From assembly GCA_900319105.1 (NCBI GenBank), contig ONND01000006.1, positions 62,001-126,000 of the forward strand: DNA of 64,000 bases. Reading direction: 5' to 3'. The notes below the pieces were generated by a model. The model made no database searches. It was not told where the DNA came from and saw nothing but the letters and a program-made list of their open reading frames with translations. This DNA is from an uncultured Bacteroidales bacterium (GTDB taxonomy: Bacteria > Bacteroidota > Bacteroidia > Bacteroidales > Paludibacteraceae). Below are positions 35,077-44,222 of this stretch, piece by piece. The translations under genes were made by a program, and so were the position numbers. Position 1 is the stretch's first letter; every line of letters begins with the position of its first letter.

Positions 35077-36547
35077 TGTCAATTAATATCTCCTTCGCCG
35101 GAATGACTATTCCCACGCGGTCGCCGTCGTCCCATACGTCGTTGGTGTTGACGTAGAGGTCGTGCCCCTCGTCCGTACGGATGGTCAGGTGGTAGTGGTT
35201 GCCTTTGTAGAGGATGAAATGCACTTCGCCCGAGAGCGTGCCCTCTTCTTCGTAGTCCTGCAGGTCGATAGAGCGGAACGGAACGCGCACTTGCACTTTC
35301 TCGCCGGGCTCGAAGCCTTCTATCTGTTGGGGCAGCACGTCCCATTCGGCATCGATGAAACGCACCTTGCCGTTCTTCGTCACCTCGCCCTCGAAATAGT
35401 TGTATATATAGTGCTCTTTTTTGACGATCTGGATGTCCTCGGGCTTGACGAGCATGCCTACTTCCGTGCCCGGCAGGAACTCATGATAGTCCTGGATGAG
35501 GAACTCATAGCCGTCGGGTGTCAGCACGCGCATCTCATAATGCACGCCCTTGAAGATACAGCTCTCTACCGTGCCGTACCATTTGGTGAACTTGCCTTTC
35601 GGTACGCGGTCCTCTTCGTCCAGGTCAGCCTGCGAGGCGGCATCGGGACCTTTGTCACTTTGTACCTTGTCACTTTGTACCTTCCAGAGGTAGATATCTT
35701 CCGGTCGGATCACTACATCGACGGGTACGTCTTCGCCGAAACCTTCATCGATACAGTCGAATTCCCGGCCGAGGAACTGCACCTTGCGGTCTCGGATCAT
35801 GGTGCCGGATAAGATATTACTCTCGCCGATGAAGTCTGCTACGAAGCAGTTTTGCGGTTCGTTGTATATGTCTGTCGGAGTACCAATCTGTTTGATTTTA
35901 CCTTCGTTCATTACTACCACGCGGTCGGAAAGCGTCAGTGCTTCTTCCTGGTCGTGCGTCACGTAGATAAAGGTGATGCCTAATTTCTCGTGCAGCTCTT
36001 TGAGCTCAATCTGCATGTCGTGCCGCATCTTCAGGTCCAGAGCGCTCAAAGGCTCGTCGAGCAGCAGCACTTCGGGTTCGTTCACGATCGCACGGGCTAT
36101 TGCTACTCGCTGTTGCTGACCGCCGGAGAGGGTGTCCACTTTGCGCTCCTCATAACCCGTCATGTTCGCCATCTTCAAAGCACGGCGTACTTTCTTCTTG
36201 ATGGTCTCCGGATCTTCTTTCTTCAGCTTCAAACCGAAAGCTACATTGTTAAACACATTCAAGTGCGGGAAAAGCGCGTATTTCTGGAATACGGTGTTCA
36301 CCGGACGCTTGTACGGCGGCGTTTTGGTTACATCTTCGCCTTTGAGCAAGATCTCGCCCGAACTGGCTACTTGGAATCCTGCGATGCAGCGCAGGAGCGT
36401 TGTTTTGCCGCAGCCCGAGGGGCCTAAGATGGTGACGAACTCGCCTTTTTTAACCTGAAGGCTAACGTCATTCAGTGCATACTTACCATCCTCAAAACGC
36501 TTTGAGACGTGGTTCACCTCAATAAGGTACTCTGGTTGTTTTGCCAT
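35063..36547 (-). CDS. potA: Polyamine ABC transporter ATP-binding protein PotA
   Basis: All ABC motifs are present: Walker [12 protein letters not shown], signature [14 protein letters not shown], Walker [13 protein letters not shown], and the H-loop in [14 protein letters not shown]. At 494 residues it is about 115 longer than E. coli PotA. The C-terminal regulatory part contains duplicated TOBE-like strands plus an inserted hydrophilic stretch ([14 protein letters not shown]) that is encoded by a tandem repeat. It energises import through PotB/PotC and is the first gene of the operon, with its own promoter at 36658-36689. Confidence 0.92.
   Translation of the reverse strand: MAKQPEYLIEVNHVSKRFEDGKYALNDVSLQVKKGEFVTILGPSGCGKTTLLRCIAGFQVASSGEILLKGEDVTKTPPYKRPVNTVFQKYALFPHLNVFNNVAFGLKLKKEDPETIKKKVRRALKMANMTGYEERKVDTLSGGQQQRVAIARAIVNEPEVLLLDEPLSALDLKMRHDMQIELKELHEKLGITFIYVTHDQEEALTLSDRVVVMNEGKIKQIGTPTDIYNEPQNCFVADFIGESNILSGTMIRDRKVQFLGREFDCIDEGFGEDVPVDVVIRPEDIYLWKVQSDKVQSDKGPDAASQADLDEEDRVPKGKFTKWYGTVESCIFKGVHYEMRVLTPDGYEFLIQDYHEFLPGTEVGMLVKPEDIQIVKKEHYIYNYFEGEVTKNGKVRFIDAEWDVLPQQIEGFEPGEKVQVRVPFRSIDLQDYEEEGTLSGEVHFILYKGNHYHLTIRTDEGHDLYVNTNDVWDDGDRVGIVIPAKEILIDKLVD
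35649..35682 (-). repeat. 7/8-base array inside potA
   Basis: Two copies of CTTTGTCACTTTGTAC-like sequence encode [11 protein letters not shown]. The word is the complement-strand relative of the AAGTACC/AAGTGAC array in the GH105 gene. Confidence 0.85.
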
Positions 36548-36657
36548 TGTTTCAACTAAATTGGACTACGATAGTCGGAATACATAAAAATTGTTTTTGG
36601 TTATACATTTGTTTCGCGCGTCAGTGCGCATACAGGCACATTCACGCAATTTGGCTA

Positions 36658-36689
36658 CAAAAGTACTACATATTTTTAATATACACAAG
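36658..36689 (-). promoter_or_regulatory. Promoter of the pot operon
   Basis: On the minus strand CTTG (36686-36689) and TACTTTTG (36658-36665) lie 20 bases apart, 110 bases before potA. Confidence 0.75.
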
Positions 36690-36735
36690 TATATTATAAA
36701 AATTGCTATCTTCACTTTACAAAAATCGCCGATTA

Positions 36736-36767
36736 TTTGCATATATCAAAAAAAAGTAGTAATTTTG
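36736..36767 (+). promoter_or_regulatory. Promoter of the 36799 gene
   Basis: TTTG at 36736-36739 and TAATTTTG at 36760-36767 have 20-base spacing and the extended AAAAAAAGTAG spacer. Confidence 0.85.
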
Positions 36768-36798
36768 CGGCGGAAAGAATAATAACTCACATATCCAA

Positions 36799-37326
36799 AT
36801 GAAAAAACAAACAATCATACTCTTTATCTGCCTCGCGATGGTCTGTGCGGCGATTGGGGCGGCGATATGGCTGAGCACGGAAAAAGACCGGACGGAAGAG
36901 CAGTCTACGGAGCAGGAAGTTGGAGAGCAAGCCCAGGAGAACGAGCTCGAGAACGAGCATGGCACCAACTCCATCATCTATTTTGAAGGCGATGTGCCGC
37001 CGGCCGATCCGCTGATGGTAGGCCGATGGACAAGCATGGCCAATGCAAGTTGGCATAAGGTCTATTACGACGATGACGACGGTGAAGGACACTACTGGGG
37101 AAAAGAGTGGGACGAAGCCGACGACGTGTTGGAGGAAGATCTGTCGTACCACGGCAACGGATGGTTCCGCTGGGTCAAATCGAACGACACGCTCTATGAG
37201 TTCTCCACGATGGATTTCCGCGATGTACCCATCGCGCATATCTATTATATCACGGTGTTCGACAGCATGAATATCTCCATGGCGGAGACGAACAAGCGCT
37301 CCACGCATTATTTCATCAAAGAATAA
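36799..37326 (+). CDS. Membrane-anchored acidic protein of unknown function
   Basis: This 175-residue protein has an N-terminal hydrophobic helix (IILFICLAMVCAAIGAAIWL) that may serve as an anchor or uncleaved signal. A Glu/Gln-rich spacer (EEQSTEQEVGEQAQENELENE) is followed by a compact C-terminal domain with several aromatic pairs (GWFRWVKSND, AHIYYITVFDS). I do not recognise the family. It is probably exposed to the periplasm. The next gene begins 12 bases downstream, so the two likely form an operon and may act together. Confidence 0.75.
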   Translation: MKKQTIILFICLAMVCAAIGAAIWLSTEKDRTEEQSTEQEVGEQAQENELENEHGTNSIIYFEGDVPPADPLMVGRWTSMANASWHKVYYDDDDGEGHYWGKEWDEADDVLEEDLSYHGNGWFRWVKSNDTLYEFSTMDFRDVPIAHIYYITVFDSMNISMAETNKRSTHYFIKE

Positions 37327-37338
37327 ATCTATACGATC

Positions 37339-38916
37339 ATGAAACGAATAGCATTTTTCATCTCCCTTCTTGCAGCCCTTCCGATGGCTGCGCAGACCAA
37401 TGCTTTTGAGCAATTCAGAAAGCAGCAAGAGGCCCAGTTCAATCAGTTTAAGAACGAACGTCAGGAAGAGTTCGATACGTTCCGTCGCCGTGTGAACGAC
37501 GAGTACGCGGAGTTCATGCGTCGCGCTTGGGCGGAGTTCCCTGCTCATGAGGCAGAGCAGCCCAAGGAGGAGAAAGAGATCCCGCCGGTGATCTACGAAC
37601 AGCCGACGCCTGCGCCGCAACAGACGCCTGCAGATCAACCGGCCGATCAACCGGCTCCGGCACCAACCGAGGAACCTATCCAGAAAGAGCAGATATCGTC
37701 CATCCCTGTTCCGCAGCACGATATCCAGTCTGCGCCGATCGCGGTGACACCTATCCCTATCGTCATCCCGGCTCCGGTACCGGCACCCGAACCAATCGCA
37801 CCGGTACAGCCGAAAGAGGAACCATACAAACGGGTGTCTATCTCCTATCACGGCGCGCTGATCACTATCGGATTCCCGCAAACGGACAATTTCAAACTCA
37901 AAGGATCGGATGAGAACGCGATTGCCGACGGATGGAAGATCCTCTCCGACAGCAAGTATGATATAACAGTCAAGAGTGCGCTGGATGCCCGTAAGGCCTA
38001 TGCGCTCTGCGACTGGTCTTACCTCAATATGCTCCGTATGGCCTGCGAGAAGCAGTACGGCAAAGGCAATGATGCAACCCTTGCACAGGCTTTCCTGCTC
38101 GTGCAGTCGGGCTATCGAATCCGTATCGGTAATGACAACGGCAAACTGCAACTGCTTGTAGCCAGCCTCTATGATATATACGGACTGAAATACTTCACGA
38201 TCGACGGTACGAAGTTCTACGTAGTCAGCGGCGACAAGACTTCGCGCATGCAGATATGCGAATCGAAATACAACAAGGAGAAATCGCTCTCGATGCAGAT
38301 TGCGCAGTTACCTAAGTTCACCAGCGACCCGACACCCAAGCGTACCCTCACGTCCAGAAAGGGCGTGACGGCATCGGTAAGCGTGAATAAGAACCTGATT
38401 GATTTCTTCAATACCTATCCGCAGGCTTGCTACAAAGGCGACTACCGTACGCGTTGGGCGGCTTATGCGAATACTCCGCTCGACAAATCCATCCAGAATG
38501 CCCTCTATCCGACGCTGCAGAAGACCATCTCCGGCATGAGCGAGCGCCAGGCGGTAGAGATCCTGCTCAACTGGGTACAGACGGCGTTTACCTACAAACT
38601 GGATGACGAGGTATGGGGTCATGACCGTGCGTTCTTTGCCCAGGAGACTTTGTACTATCCGTACTGCGACTGCGAGGACCGCTCAATCCTCTTCTCGCGA
38701 CTCGTGCGCGACCTGGTAGGACTGGACGTGGTACTGCTGTACTACCCCGGTCACTTGGCTACCGCCGTTGCCTTCAATCATGAGGAACGCGGGGACTACC
38801 TGACCTACAAGAATCAGAAATACATCGTATGTGATCCGACATATATCAATGCCGGCGTGGGACGTACCATGCCGGGTATGAATAACCAGGAAGCGCAAGT
38901 GATAGCGTTGAAGTAG
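37339..38916 (+). CDS. Secreted transglutaminase-like protein
   Basis: The signal peptide (MKRIAFFISLLAALPMAAQ) is followed by an EFRRF-rich coiled-coil-like segment (residues 22-65) and a long Pro-rich linker (about 75-160). The C-terminal half ends in a transglutaminase-type catalytic arrangement: Cys in YPYCDCEDRSILFSRL, His in YPGHLATAVAF, and Asp in YIVCDPTYIN. Members of this superfamily act as cysteine proteases or cross-linking enzymes; which applies here cannot be told. The coiled coil and Pro-rich spacer suggest that the enzyme domain is held away from a membrane or wall surface. It shares a promoter with the 36799 gene. Confidence 0.75.
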   Translation: MKRIAFFISLLAALPMAAQTNAFEQFRKQQEAQFNQFKNERQEEFDTFRRRVNDEYAEFMRRAWAEFPAHEAEQPKEEKEIPPVIYEQPTPAPQQTPADQPADQPAPAPTEEPIQKEQISSIPVPQHDIQSAPIAVTPIPIVIPAPVPAPEPIAPVQPKEEPYKRVSISYHGALITIGFPQTDNFKLKGSDENAIADGWKILSDSKYDITVKSALDARKAYALCDWSYLNMLRMACEKQYGKGNDATLAQAFLLVQSGYRIRIGNDNGKLQLLVASLYDIYGLKYFTIDGTKFYVVSGDKTSRMQICESKYNKEKSLSMQIAQLPKFTSDPTPKRTLTSRKGVTASVSVNKNLIDFFNTYPQACYKGDYRTRWAAYANTPLDKSIQNALYPTLQKTISGMSERQAVEILLNWVQTAFTYKLDDEVWGHDRAFFAQETLYYPYCDCEDRSILFSRLVRDLVGLDVVLLYYPGHLATAVAFNHEERGDYLTYKNQKYIVCDPTYINAGVGRTMPGMNNQEAQVIALK

Positions 38917-38937
38917 AAATCAGAGGTCAGAAATCAG
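38917..38937. repeat. Heptamer array AAATCAG (3 units) between convergent genes
   Basis: AAATCAG, AGGTCAG and AAATCAG fill the 17-base gap and supply the stop codon of the minus-strand UbiA gene. Confidence 0.75.
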
Positions 38938-39893
38938 AAACCTCTGACGATACAGATACTGTAGAGCATGCCCAGCAGCATCGTGAATTTCACGAACTGC
39001 TGGCATGTTTTGTAATCGGACGGTATCTTGGCGGACCATAACAGCCAGAGTACGCATAGCATCGGCGTTACGATACCCAGGGCGATATAACGCGTGCTGA
39101 GGTTCATCCACCCCGTAGGGAAAGGCAGGATATGATACCATAGATGGCCGATGGTAGCGAGGGTCAGTACGATGAGGATAGAGACGAAGATCTTCGTCCA
39201 TCGTTCACCCCAAACGACCGGCATGGAGTGACATTCCAGTTCGCGGTCGCCCATCTGGTCCTGCATATCCTTGATGATCTCGCGTATCCACGTGAGCAGG
39301 AAAGCGAAAAGCGCAAAGCCGCCGAGCCATGCGTACAGGTCGTGTACCAAGGTGGTGTAGGGCAGGATCTCCGCATAGCGGATCTGCAGCAGCGCTACGT
39401 TCACCATCGCCACTAATAATGGCGTCACGGCAGCTAACAGGGCGATGATCAGGTTTCCGATCATGAAAAGACGTTTGTAACTGGACGAATAGAACCACAG
39501 CAATCCGGGGATGAGGATGAAGAGGATGCCGATGGGTAAACTGCGCAGCCATAGGGCGACGATCAGTCCGCATGCGATACCGACGCCGCTGAGGCTCATG
39601 CTAAGCCGCATGGCTGCCGGCTTGGAGACCGAACGCGTCACTACGACCTCGTCCGGACGGTTGATACGGTCGATCTTGACATCGAAATAATCATTGATGA
39701 CGTACCCGCCACCGGCGATGAGTGTAGTGGCGGCTATCAATAGCAGCAATATATACCACGGCATCTGTTCGCCAAAAGCGGCGGCGTTCAAAACAGGCGT
39801 TGCCACCCATTTCTCCATCAGCCATACAAGCGCCGCGAGGAAGAGCAGATTGCTCCACCTCACGAGACGCATTATGTCCTTAAACTGTTCCAT
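38934..39893 (-). CDS. UbiA-family prenyltransferase
   Basis: The 319-residue product has about eight or nine membrane helices and both aspartate-rich motifs of the UbiA superfamily: NDYFDVKIDRINRPDEVV in the first half and KDMQDQMGDRE in the second. These motifs bind the magnesium-diphosphate of the prenyl donor. In Bacteroidota, relatives are often annotated as geranylgeranylglycerol-phosphate geranylgeranyltransferase, but quinone or other lipid acceptors are also possible. Acceptor choice cannot be read from the sequence. A nine-unit heptamer array lies just before the start codon. Confidence 0.85.
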   Translation of the reverse strand: MEQFKDIMRLVRWSNLLFLAALVWLMEKWVATPVLNAAAFGEQMPWYILLLLIAATTLIAGGGYVINDYFDVKIDRINRPDEVVVTRSVSKPAAMRLSMSLSGVGIACGLIVALWLRSLPIGILFILIPGLLWFYSSSYKRLFMIGNLIIALLAAVTPLLVAMVNVALLQIRYAEILPYTTLVHDLYAWLGGFALFAFLLTWIREIIKDMQDQMGDRELECHSMPVVWGERWTKIFVSILIVLTLATIGHLWYHILPFPTGWMNLSTRYIALGIVTPMLCVLWLLWSAKIPSDYKTCQQFVKFTMLLGMLYSICIVRGF

Positions 39894-39898
39894 TATCA

Positions 39899-39961
39899 GC
39901 TATTGGCTATTGGCTATTGGCTATTAGCATTGGGCTAACGGCTAATAGCTAACAGCTAAAG
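39899..39961. repeat. Heptamer array GCTATTG/GCTAAYR (9 units)
   Basis: Nine consecutive 7-base units fill the whole gap between the amylase and UbiA genes: GCTATTG x3, GCTATTA, GCATTGG, GCTAACG, GCTAATA, GCTAACA, GCTAAAG. It is the longest array of the window. A close relative ends the AraC gene at 53073-53093. Confidence 0.95.
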
Positions 39962-39962
39962 T

Positions 39963-41606
39963 TTATTTTATTTTGAGAACGACTCCTTTCCATGCCGGCA
40001 GGACGATCTTGACCGGACTGTCCGGGGTAAAACTAACAGCCATCTTGTCTCCTCCGAGCAGGTCGGTAGCCGTGGCGTTCGCTTTGCCCTCGAGTCCCAG
40101 ATAGACGAAGGCGTCATTGGGCAGACGCACGGTCAGTTCCTCCTCGCGGTCATGGAAATTGACGATCACCAGCAGGGTTTCGCCAGTCGCATGACGGATG
40201 AAAGCAAAATGTTGCTGTTTGTTAAAACCCTCTCCTTGCGCGTAGGTGATATCGTATAGTTTGCCTTTCTGAATGGCTTTGTTATCGCGTGTGAGGGTTA
40301 GCAGCCGTTGGTAGAAAGCGCGTATCTCCTGCTGCGCTTCGCTCATCTTGGCGCCGTCGAACTTACCTTTGTTCGCCCATGCCTGGATGCTCTTGACACC
40401 CCAATAATCGAAGATCGTAGTACGTCCGTCGATGCCGGAGAAGCCCTCCATGTCCATGCCCCGTTCGCCTAACTCCTGGCCGGAGTAGATCATCAGCGGG
40501 CATTGGTTCAGCGTGGCGGCAACGATCATCGCCGGCTCGGCACAACGGCCGCTACCGCAGAAGAAACCGCTCGCTATACGCTGCTCGTCGTGGTTCTCCA
40601 GGAAATAGAGCATATGCCGGATCCGTTCGTCGCCATGCTGCATCCATTGATACGTGATGCCCTCTGCCGGCCATCCTTTGCTGGTCACCCCGCGCAGATA
40701 GTCATACATACCTACTTTGTCGTACAGATAATCAAAACCGGCCGACAGATAGGCGTCGTACTGATTCGGGTCGTAGCACTCGCCGATAACCAGAAATTTC
40801 TTATGTTTTTTCTTGATCTGCGGAATAGCCCAGGCGAAGAACTCCACCGGTACCATCTCCGCCATATCCACCCGTACGCCGTCGATACCTTTTCCGGCCC
40901 AGAAAAGCAGGATGTCGCGCATCTTGACCCAGGTGTTGGGGATCGGATCGAACTGTTTCTCGCGGCCGCCTTGATAGAAGACGCCGTAGTTCAGTTTAAC
41001 CGTTTCGTACCAGTCGTTCTCGCTCGGATGGGAGGTGAAGCAGTCGTTGCCCGTCACTTTCGCCGGATACTCGTCGTAGCCCATCAGGTCTTTGTCCATC
41101 GTGAAGCGTTCGCCCGGCATGTAGTAGAAGTTATTGAGCGGAGAGAAAGCCCATTCGGGATGGTCGGTCTCGCCTAAGTCTTCCACACCGGCCGGTTTGC
41201 AAAGACTCTTGTACTGACGGCTGACGTGGTTGGGCACGAAATCGATGATAACGCCCAACCCTGCCTCATGGGTACGCTTGACCAGGTCCTCAAACTCCTG
41301 CATGCGCTTCGCCTCGTTCTTCGCCAGATCGGGATCGACATCGTAGTAATCCGTGATGGCGTAAGGCGATCCGGCCTTGCCTTTGGTGATAGCGGGATTG
41401 TTGTATTGTGCGGTTGCGTGGCGGATAACGCCGGTGTACCAAACATGCGTAGCACCCAAGTCCCCTATGGCCTTGAGTGCCTGCGCATTGATATCCACAA
41501 ATCGTCCGCAACCATTCTCCTCCTTGCTGCCGGCATGCTTGCGGGTCTCGTTGTAGTTGCCGAACAGACGCGGGAGGAGCTGGTAAATAATGGGTTTATT
41601 GATCAT
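39963..41606 (-). CDS. Cytoplasmic GH13 alpha-amylase family enzyme
   Basis: The 547-residue product has no signal peptide. The GH13 conserved regions are clear: VIIDFVPNHV, GVRVDMAEM with the nucleophile Asp, VIGECYDPN with the acid/base Glu, and LENHDEQR with the stabilising Asp. A C-terminal beta domain follows. It would act on internal or imported alpha-glucans or oligosaccharides; exact specificity is not readable. Placement upstream of UbiA and downstream of ackA on the same strand may mean weak co-transcription, although a hairpin (41643-41662) separates it from ackA. Confidence 0.88.
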   Translation of the reverse strand: MINKPIIYQLLPRLFGNYNETRKHAGSKEENGCGRFVDINAQALKAIGDLGATHVWYTGVIRHATAQYNNPAITKGKAGSPYAITDYYDVDPDLAKNEAKRMQEFEDLVKRTHEAGLGVIIDFVPNHVSRQYKSLCKPAGVEDLGETDHPEWAFSPLNNFYYMPGERFTMDKDLMGYDEYPAKVTGNDCFTSHPSENDWYETVKLNYGVFYQGGREKQFDPIPNTWVKMRDILLFWAGKGIDGVRVDMAEMVPVEFFAWAIPQIKKKHKKFLVIGECYDPNQYDAYLSAGFDYLYDKVGMYDYLRGVTSKGWPAEGITYQWMQHGDERIRHMLYFLENHDEQRIASGFFCGSGRCAEPAMIVAATLNQCPLMIYSGQELGERGMDMEGFSGIDGRTTIFDYWGVKSIQAWANKGKFDGAKMSEAQQEIRAFYQRLLTLTRDNKAIQKGKLYDITYAQGEGFNKQQHFAFIRHATGETLLVIVNFHDREEELTVRLPNDAFVYLGLEGKANATATDLLGGDKMAVSFTPDSPVKIVLPAWKGVVLKIK

Positions 41607-41642
41607 ATTTGTGTGTGTGTCTTTCTATGGTAACAGTTTAAC

Positions 41643-41662
41643 GTTTTCTCTTTTGAGAAAAC
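41643..41662. terminator. Hairpin between ackA and the amylase gene
   Basis: GTTTTCTC and GAGAAAAC form a perfect 8-bp stem with a TTTT loop. No U-run follows in the direction of ackA transcription, so it is an intergenic hairpin and a weak terminator at best. A stable GCGAAGC mini-hairpin word lies at 41683-41689. Confidence 0.4.
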
Positions 41663-41707
41663 CATTTAAACGTTTTAACGTCGCGAAGCGACATCTTAAC
41701 GCGCTAA

Positions 41708-42898
41708 TTAAATGAGCGCCTCCGTGTCGCTTGCGATCATCAGCTCCTCATCTGTCGGAACGAGCACAACCGTTACTTTGCTGCCCGGTTTCGAGATGAT
41801 GCGCTCTTCGCCGCGTACGTTATTCGCCTGCTCGTCCAACTCGATACCGAGGAACGACAAGCCTTTCATCACCTCTGCGCGGATATACGGATCGTTCTCT
41901 CCGATACCGGCTGTAAATACCAGAATATCAATACCGTTCATTGCTGCGGCGTATGCACCGATATATTTCTTCAGACGGTAGATGAACATCTTGCGGGCGA
42001 GGTCGGCGCGTTTGTTGCCTTCTTTGATCGCTGCTTCAATATCACGGCAGTCGCTGGATACACCACTGATACCGAGCAGACCGGATTTCTTGTTCACGAG
42101 GTTATTGAAGGCTGCGGTGTCCAGATGCTCCTTATCCATGATGAAGGTAGCAGCACCGAGATCGAGGTCGCCGGCGCGGGTACCCATGACGAGACCTTCT
42201 ACCGGAGTCAGACCCATTGAGGTATCAACGCTCTTGCCGTCCATGACCGCTGTGCAACTGCCGCCGCCGCCGATATGCGCGGTAACAATCTTCTTGCCCT
42301 TCGGATCTACGCCGAGGAACTCGCATACACGTGCGCTCACGTAGCGGTGACTCGTGCCGTGGAATCCGTAACGGCGGATCGCATATTTCTCATATAATTC
42401 ATAAGGAAGCGCGTACATGTACGCGTAATCCGGCATCGTCTGGTGGAAAGCCGTATCGAAAACAGCCACCTGCGGAACACCCGGCAGGATTTTCTCGATG
42501 GCGTCAATTCCCTTCAGGTTGGCGGGGTTATGCAGCGGAGCGAGGTCTATACACTCTACGATCTGCGCCTTCACCTCCGGCGTGATCAGAACGGATTTGT
42601 TGAATTTCTCGCCGCCGTGGACTACGCGGTGACCCACTGCGTTGATCTCCTTGAGATCTTTGATGCAGCCGATCTGCGGATCCACGAGTTTCTCCAAAAT
42701 GAGTTCGATACCTACCGTATGTTCCGGCATCGGTTTCTCGAATTTCACTTTCTCGCCGTTCGGCAGTTTGACCAGGAGGAACGAGTCCGGCAAACCGATC
42801 TTCTCGATGCCGCCCTGTGCCATCACTTGCTTGCTCTCCATCTCGAAGAGCTTATACTTAATACTGCTACTTCCGCAGTTCAATACCAATATTTTCAT
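41708..42898 (-). CDS. ackA: Acetate kinase
   Basis: I take ATG 42898 (396 residues, MKILVLNCGSSSIKYKLFE); the frame can be extended two codons to a TTG, but that lies in a tandem repeat. Motifs NCGSSSIKY, GHRVVHGG, YGFHGTSH and AHIGGGGS identify acetate kinase, which makes ATP and acetate from acetyl phosphate. pta lies just upstream on the same strand, so the two form the usual acetyl-CoA to acetate pathway for substrate-level ATP formation. Confidence 0.97.
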   Translation of the reverse strand: MKILVLNCGSSSIKYKLFEMESKQVMAQGGIEKIGLPDSFLLVKLPNGEKVKFEKPMPEHTVGIELILEKLVDPQIGCIKDLKEINAVGHRVVHGGEKFNKSVLITPEVKAQIVECIDLAPLHNPANLKGIDAIEKILPGVPQVAVFDTAFHQTMPDYAYMYALPYELYEKYAIRRYGFHGTSHRYVSARVCEFLGVDPKGKKIVTAHIGGGGSCTAVMDGKSVDTSMGLTPVEGLVMGTRAGDLDLGAATFIMDKEHLDTAAFNNLVNKKSGLLGISGVSSDCRDIEAAIKEGNKRADLARKMFIYRLKKYIGAYAAAMNGIDILVFTAGIGENDPYIRAEVMKGLSFLGIELDEQANNVRGEERIISKPGSKVTVVLVPTDEELMIASDTEALI

Positions 42899-42901
42899 AT
42901 T

Positions 42902-42929
42902 CAATTAACAATTAATAATTTACAATTAA
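42902..42929 (-). repeat. Heptamer array CAATTAA (4 units) upstream of ackA
   Basis: CAATTAA, CAATTAA, TAATTTA and CAATTAA lie directly before the ackA start codon. Confidence 0.9.
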
Positions 42930-43010
42930 CAAAGGGCTAATGGAGTTTGGTACTGTATTTTAGAATCCGTACGGACTCCTATGTTTGTACAGAACTTCGT
43001 AGGTCGCTTT

Positions 43011-43031
43011 GTGAATTGTGAATTGTGAATT
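43011..43031 (-). repeat. Heptamer array GTGAATT (3 units) after pta
   Basis: Three identical GTGAATT units lie six bases outside the pta stop codon, in the pta-ackA gap. Confidence 0.9.
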
Positions 43032-43036
43032 ATAAT

Positions 43037-44035
43037 TTACTTTATCGCCTGATTAGCGGTAATAACGACCATTTGAACGATGTCCTGTACCTTGCATCCG
43101 CGGCTCAGGTCGTTCACCGGTGCAGCGATACCCTGGAGGATCGGACCAACGGCGTCCGCACCGCTGAAACGCTCTACGAGCTTGTAACCGATGTTACCGG
43201 CCTGCAGATCCGGGAAGACGAGTACGTTAGCTTTGCCGGCAACGGGACTGCCCGGTGCTTTGGTCTTCGCTACGCTCTCTACCAGTGCGGCATCCGCCTG
43301 CAGCTCACCGTCGAGTGCCAGATCCGGCGCCATCTCTTTGGCGATCTTCGTTGCCTCGGTCACTTTATCTACCAGTTCATGCTTGGCGCTACCCTTCGAC
43401 GAGAAGCTCAGCATAGCTACGCGCGGCTCGATGCCTGCGATAGCGCGTGCCGTCTCGGCGGTGGAGATAGCGATCTCAGCCAACTGTTTTGCATCCGGAT
43501 TGGGGTTCACGGCGCAGTCAGCGAAGAGCAGGAAACCGTTCTCGCCCAACTGCTTGGCAGGGGTGAACATAAGGAACGCACCGCTCACGATCGAGCAGCC
43601 CGGTTTGGTCTTCAGGATCTGGAAGGCCGGACGGATCGTGTCGGCGGTCGTACCGCGTGCACCGGCTAACTCGCCGTCTGCGTCACCGGCTTTGATCATA
43701 AGGCAGCCTAAATACAGCGGGTCTTGCGCTTTCTTCTTCGCCTCTTCTTCGGTCATACCTTTGGCTTTGCGCAGCTCAAACAGCAGGTTCGCATACTCCG
43801 GCATCTTCGGGTCGTGGTTCGGATCAACGATCTTCGCCTCCTTGATGTACTCATAGCCCTTCTCGACTGCCATGCCCTTGATCTTCTCAGGGTCACCAAT
43901 CAAAATAAGCTGCGCAATCTTGTCTTTCAACAGGATGTTAGCAGCTTCCAACGTACGGGGTTCGTCGCCTTCCGGCAACACAATGCGCTGCGGATTTGCT
44001 TTCGCACGCGCAATCATTTGATTCAAAATGTCCAT
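43037..44035 (-). CDS. pta: Phosphate acetyltransferase
   Basis: The 332-residue product is a short-form phosphotransacetylase. Key stretches are RIVLPEGDEPRTLEAA at the start, ADGELAGARGTTADTIRPAFQILKT, and the C-terminal VFPDLQAGNIGYKLVERFSGADAVGPILQG. It converts acetyl-CoA and phosphate to acetyl phosphate for AckA. It has its own promoter at 44105-44136 and probably drives ackA, 138 bases downstream. Confidence 0.97.
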   Translation of the reverse strand: MDILNQMIARAKANPQRIVLPEGDEPRTLEAANILLKDKIAQLILIGDPEKIKGMAVEKGYEYIKEAKIVDPNHDPKMPEYANLLFELRKAKGMTEEEAKKKAQDPLYLGCLMIKAGDADGELAGARGTTADTIRPAFQILKTKPGCSIVSGAFLMFTPAKQLGENGFLLFADCAVNPNPDAKQLAEIAISTAETARAIAGIEPRVAMLSFSSKGSAKHELVDKVTEATKIAKEMAPDLALDGELQADAALVESVAKTKAPGSPVAGKANVLVFPDLQAGNIGYKLVERFSGADAVGPILQGIAAPVNDLSRGCKVQDIVQMVVITANQAIK

Positions 44036-44104
44036 AATATAGTGATTTTTTCTTAATTAACGGGTTAAACGGAACGCTTGGAGTGTACTGAAATAATCCG
44101 AGTG

Positions 44105-44136
44105 CAAAATTACAAAAAAAAATCCATATGTGCAAT
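44105..44136 (-). promoter_or_regulatory. Promoter of pta-ackA
   Basis: On the minus strand ATTG (44133-44136) and TAATTTTG (44105-44112) are 20 bases apart, 69 bases before the pta start. Confidence 0.75.
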
Positions 44137-44171
44137 ACTGACCAAAAAAAAAGATTTTTTTTCTTAAAATA

Positions 44172-44203
44172 TTTGCGTATGTCAAAAAAAAGTAGTAATT
44201 TTG
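44172..44203 (+). promoter_or_regulatory. Promoter of the 44223 OmpA-family gene
   Basis: TTTG at 44172-44175 and TAATTTTG at 44196-44203 have 20-base spacing. It is divergent from the pta promoter 36 bases away. Confidence 0.85.
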
Positions 44204-44222
44204 CAGCCTGAATTGTGGAATT

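Noticed and set aside
36787..38151. 454-codon minus-strand frame opposite the 36799 and 37339 genes
   Set aside because: Both plus-strand genes have signal sequences, a promoter and a transglutaminase motif; the antisense product is low-complexity Arg/Leu-rich.
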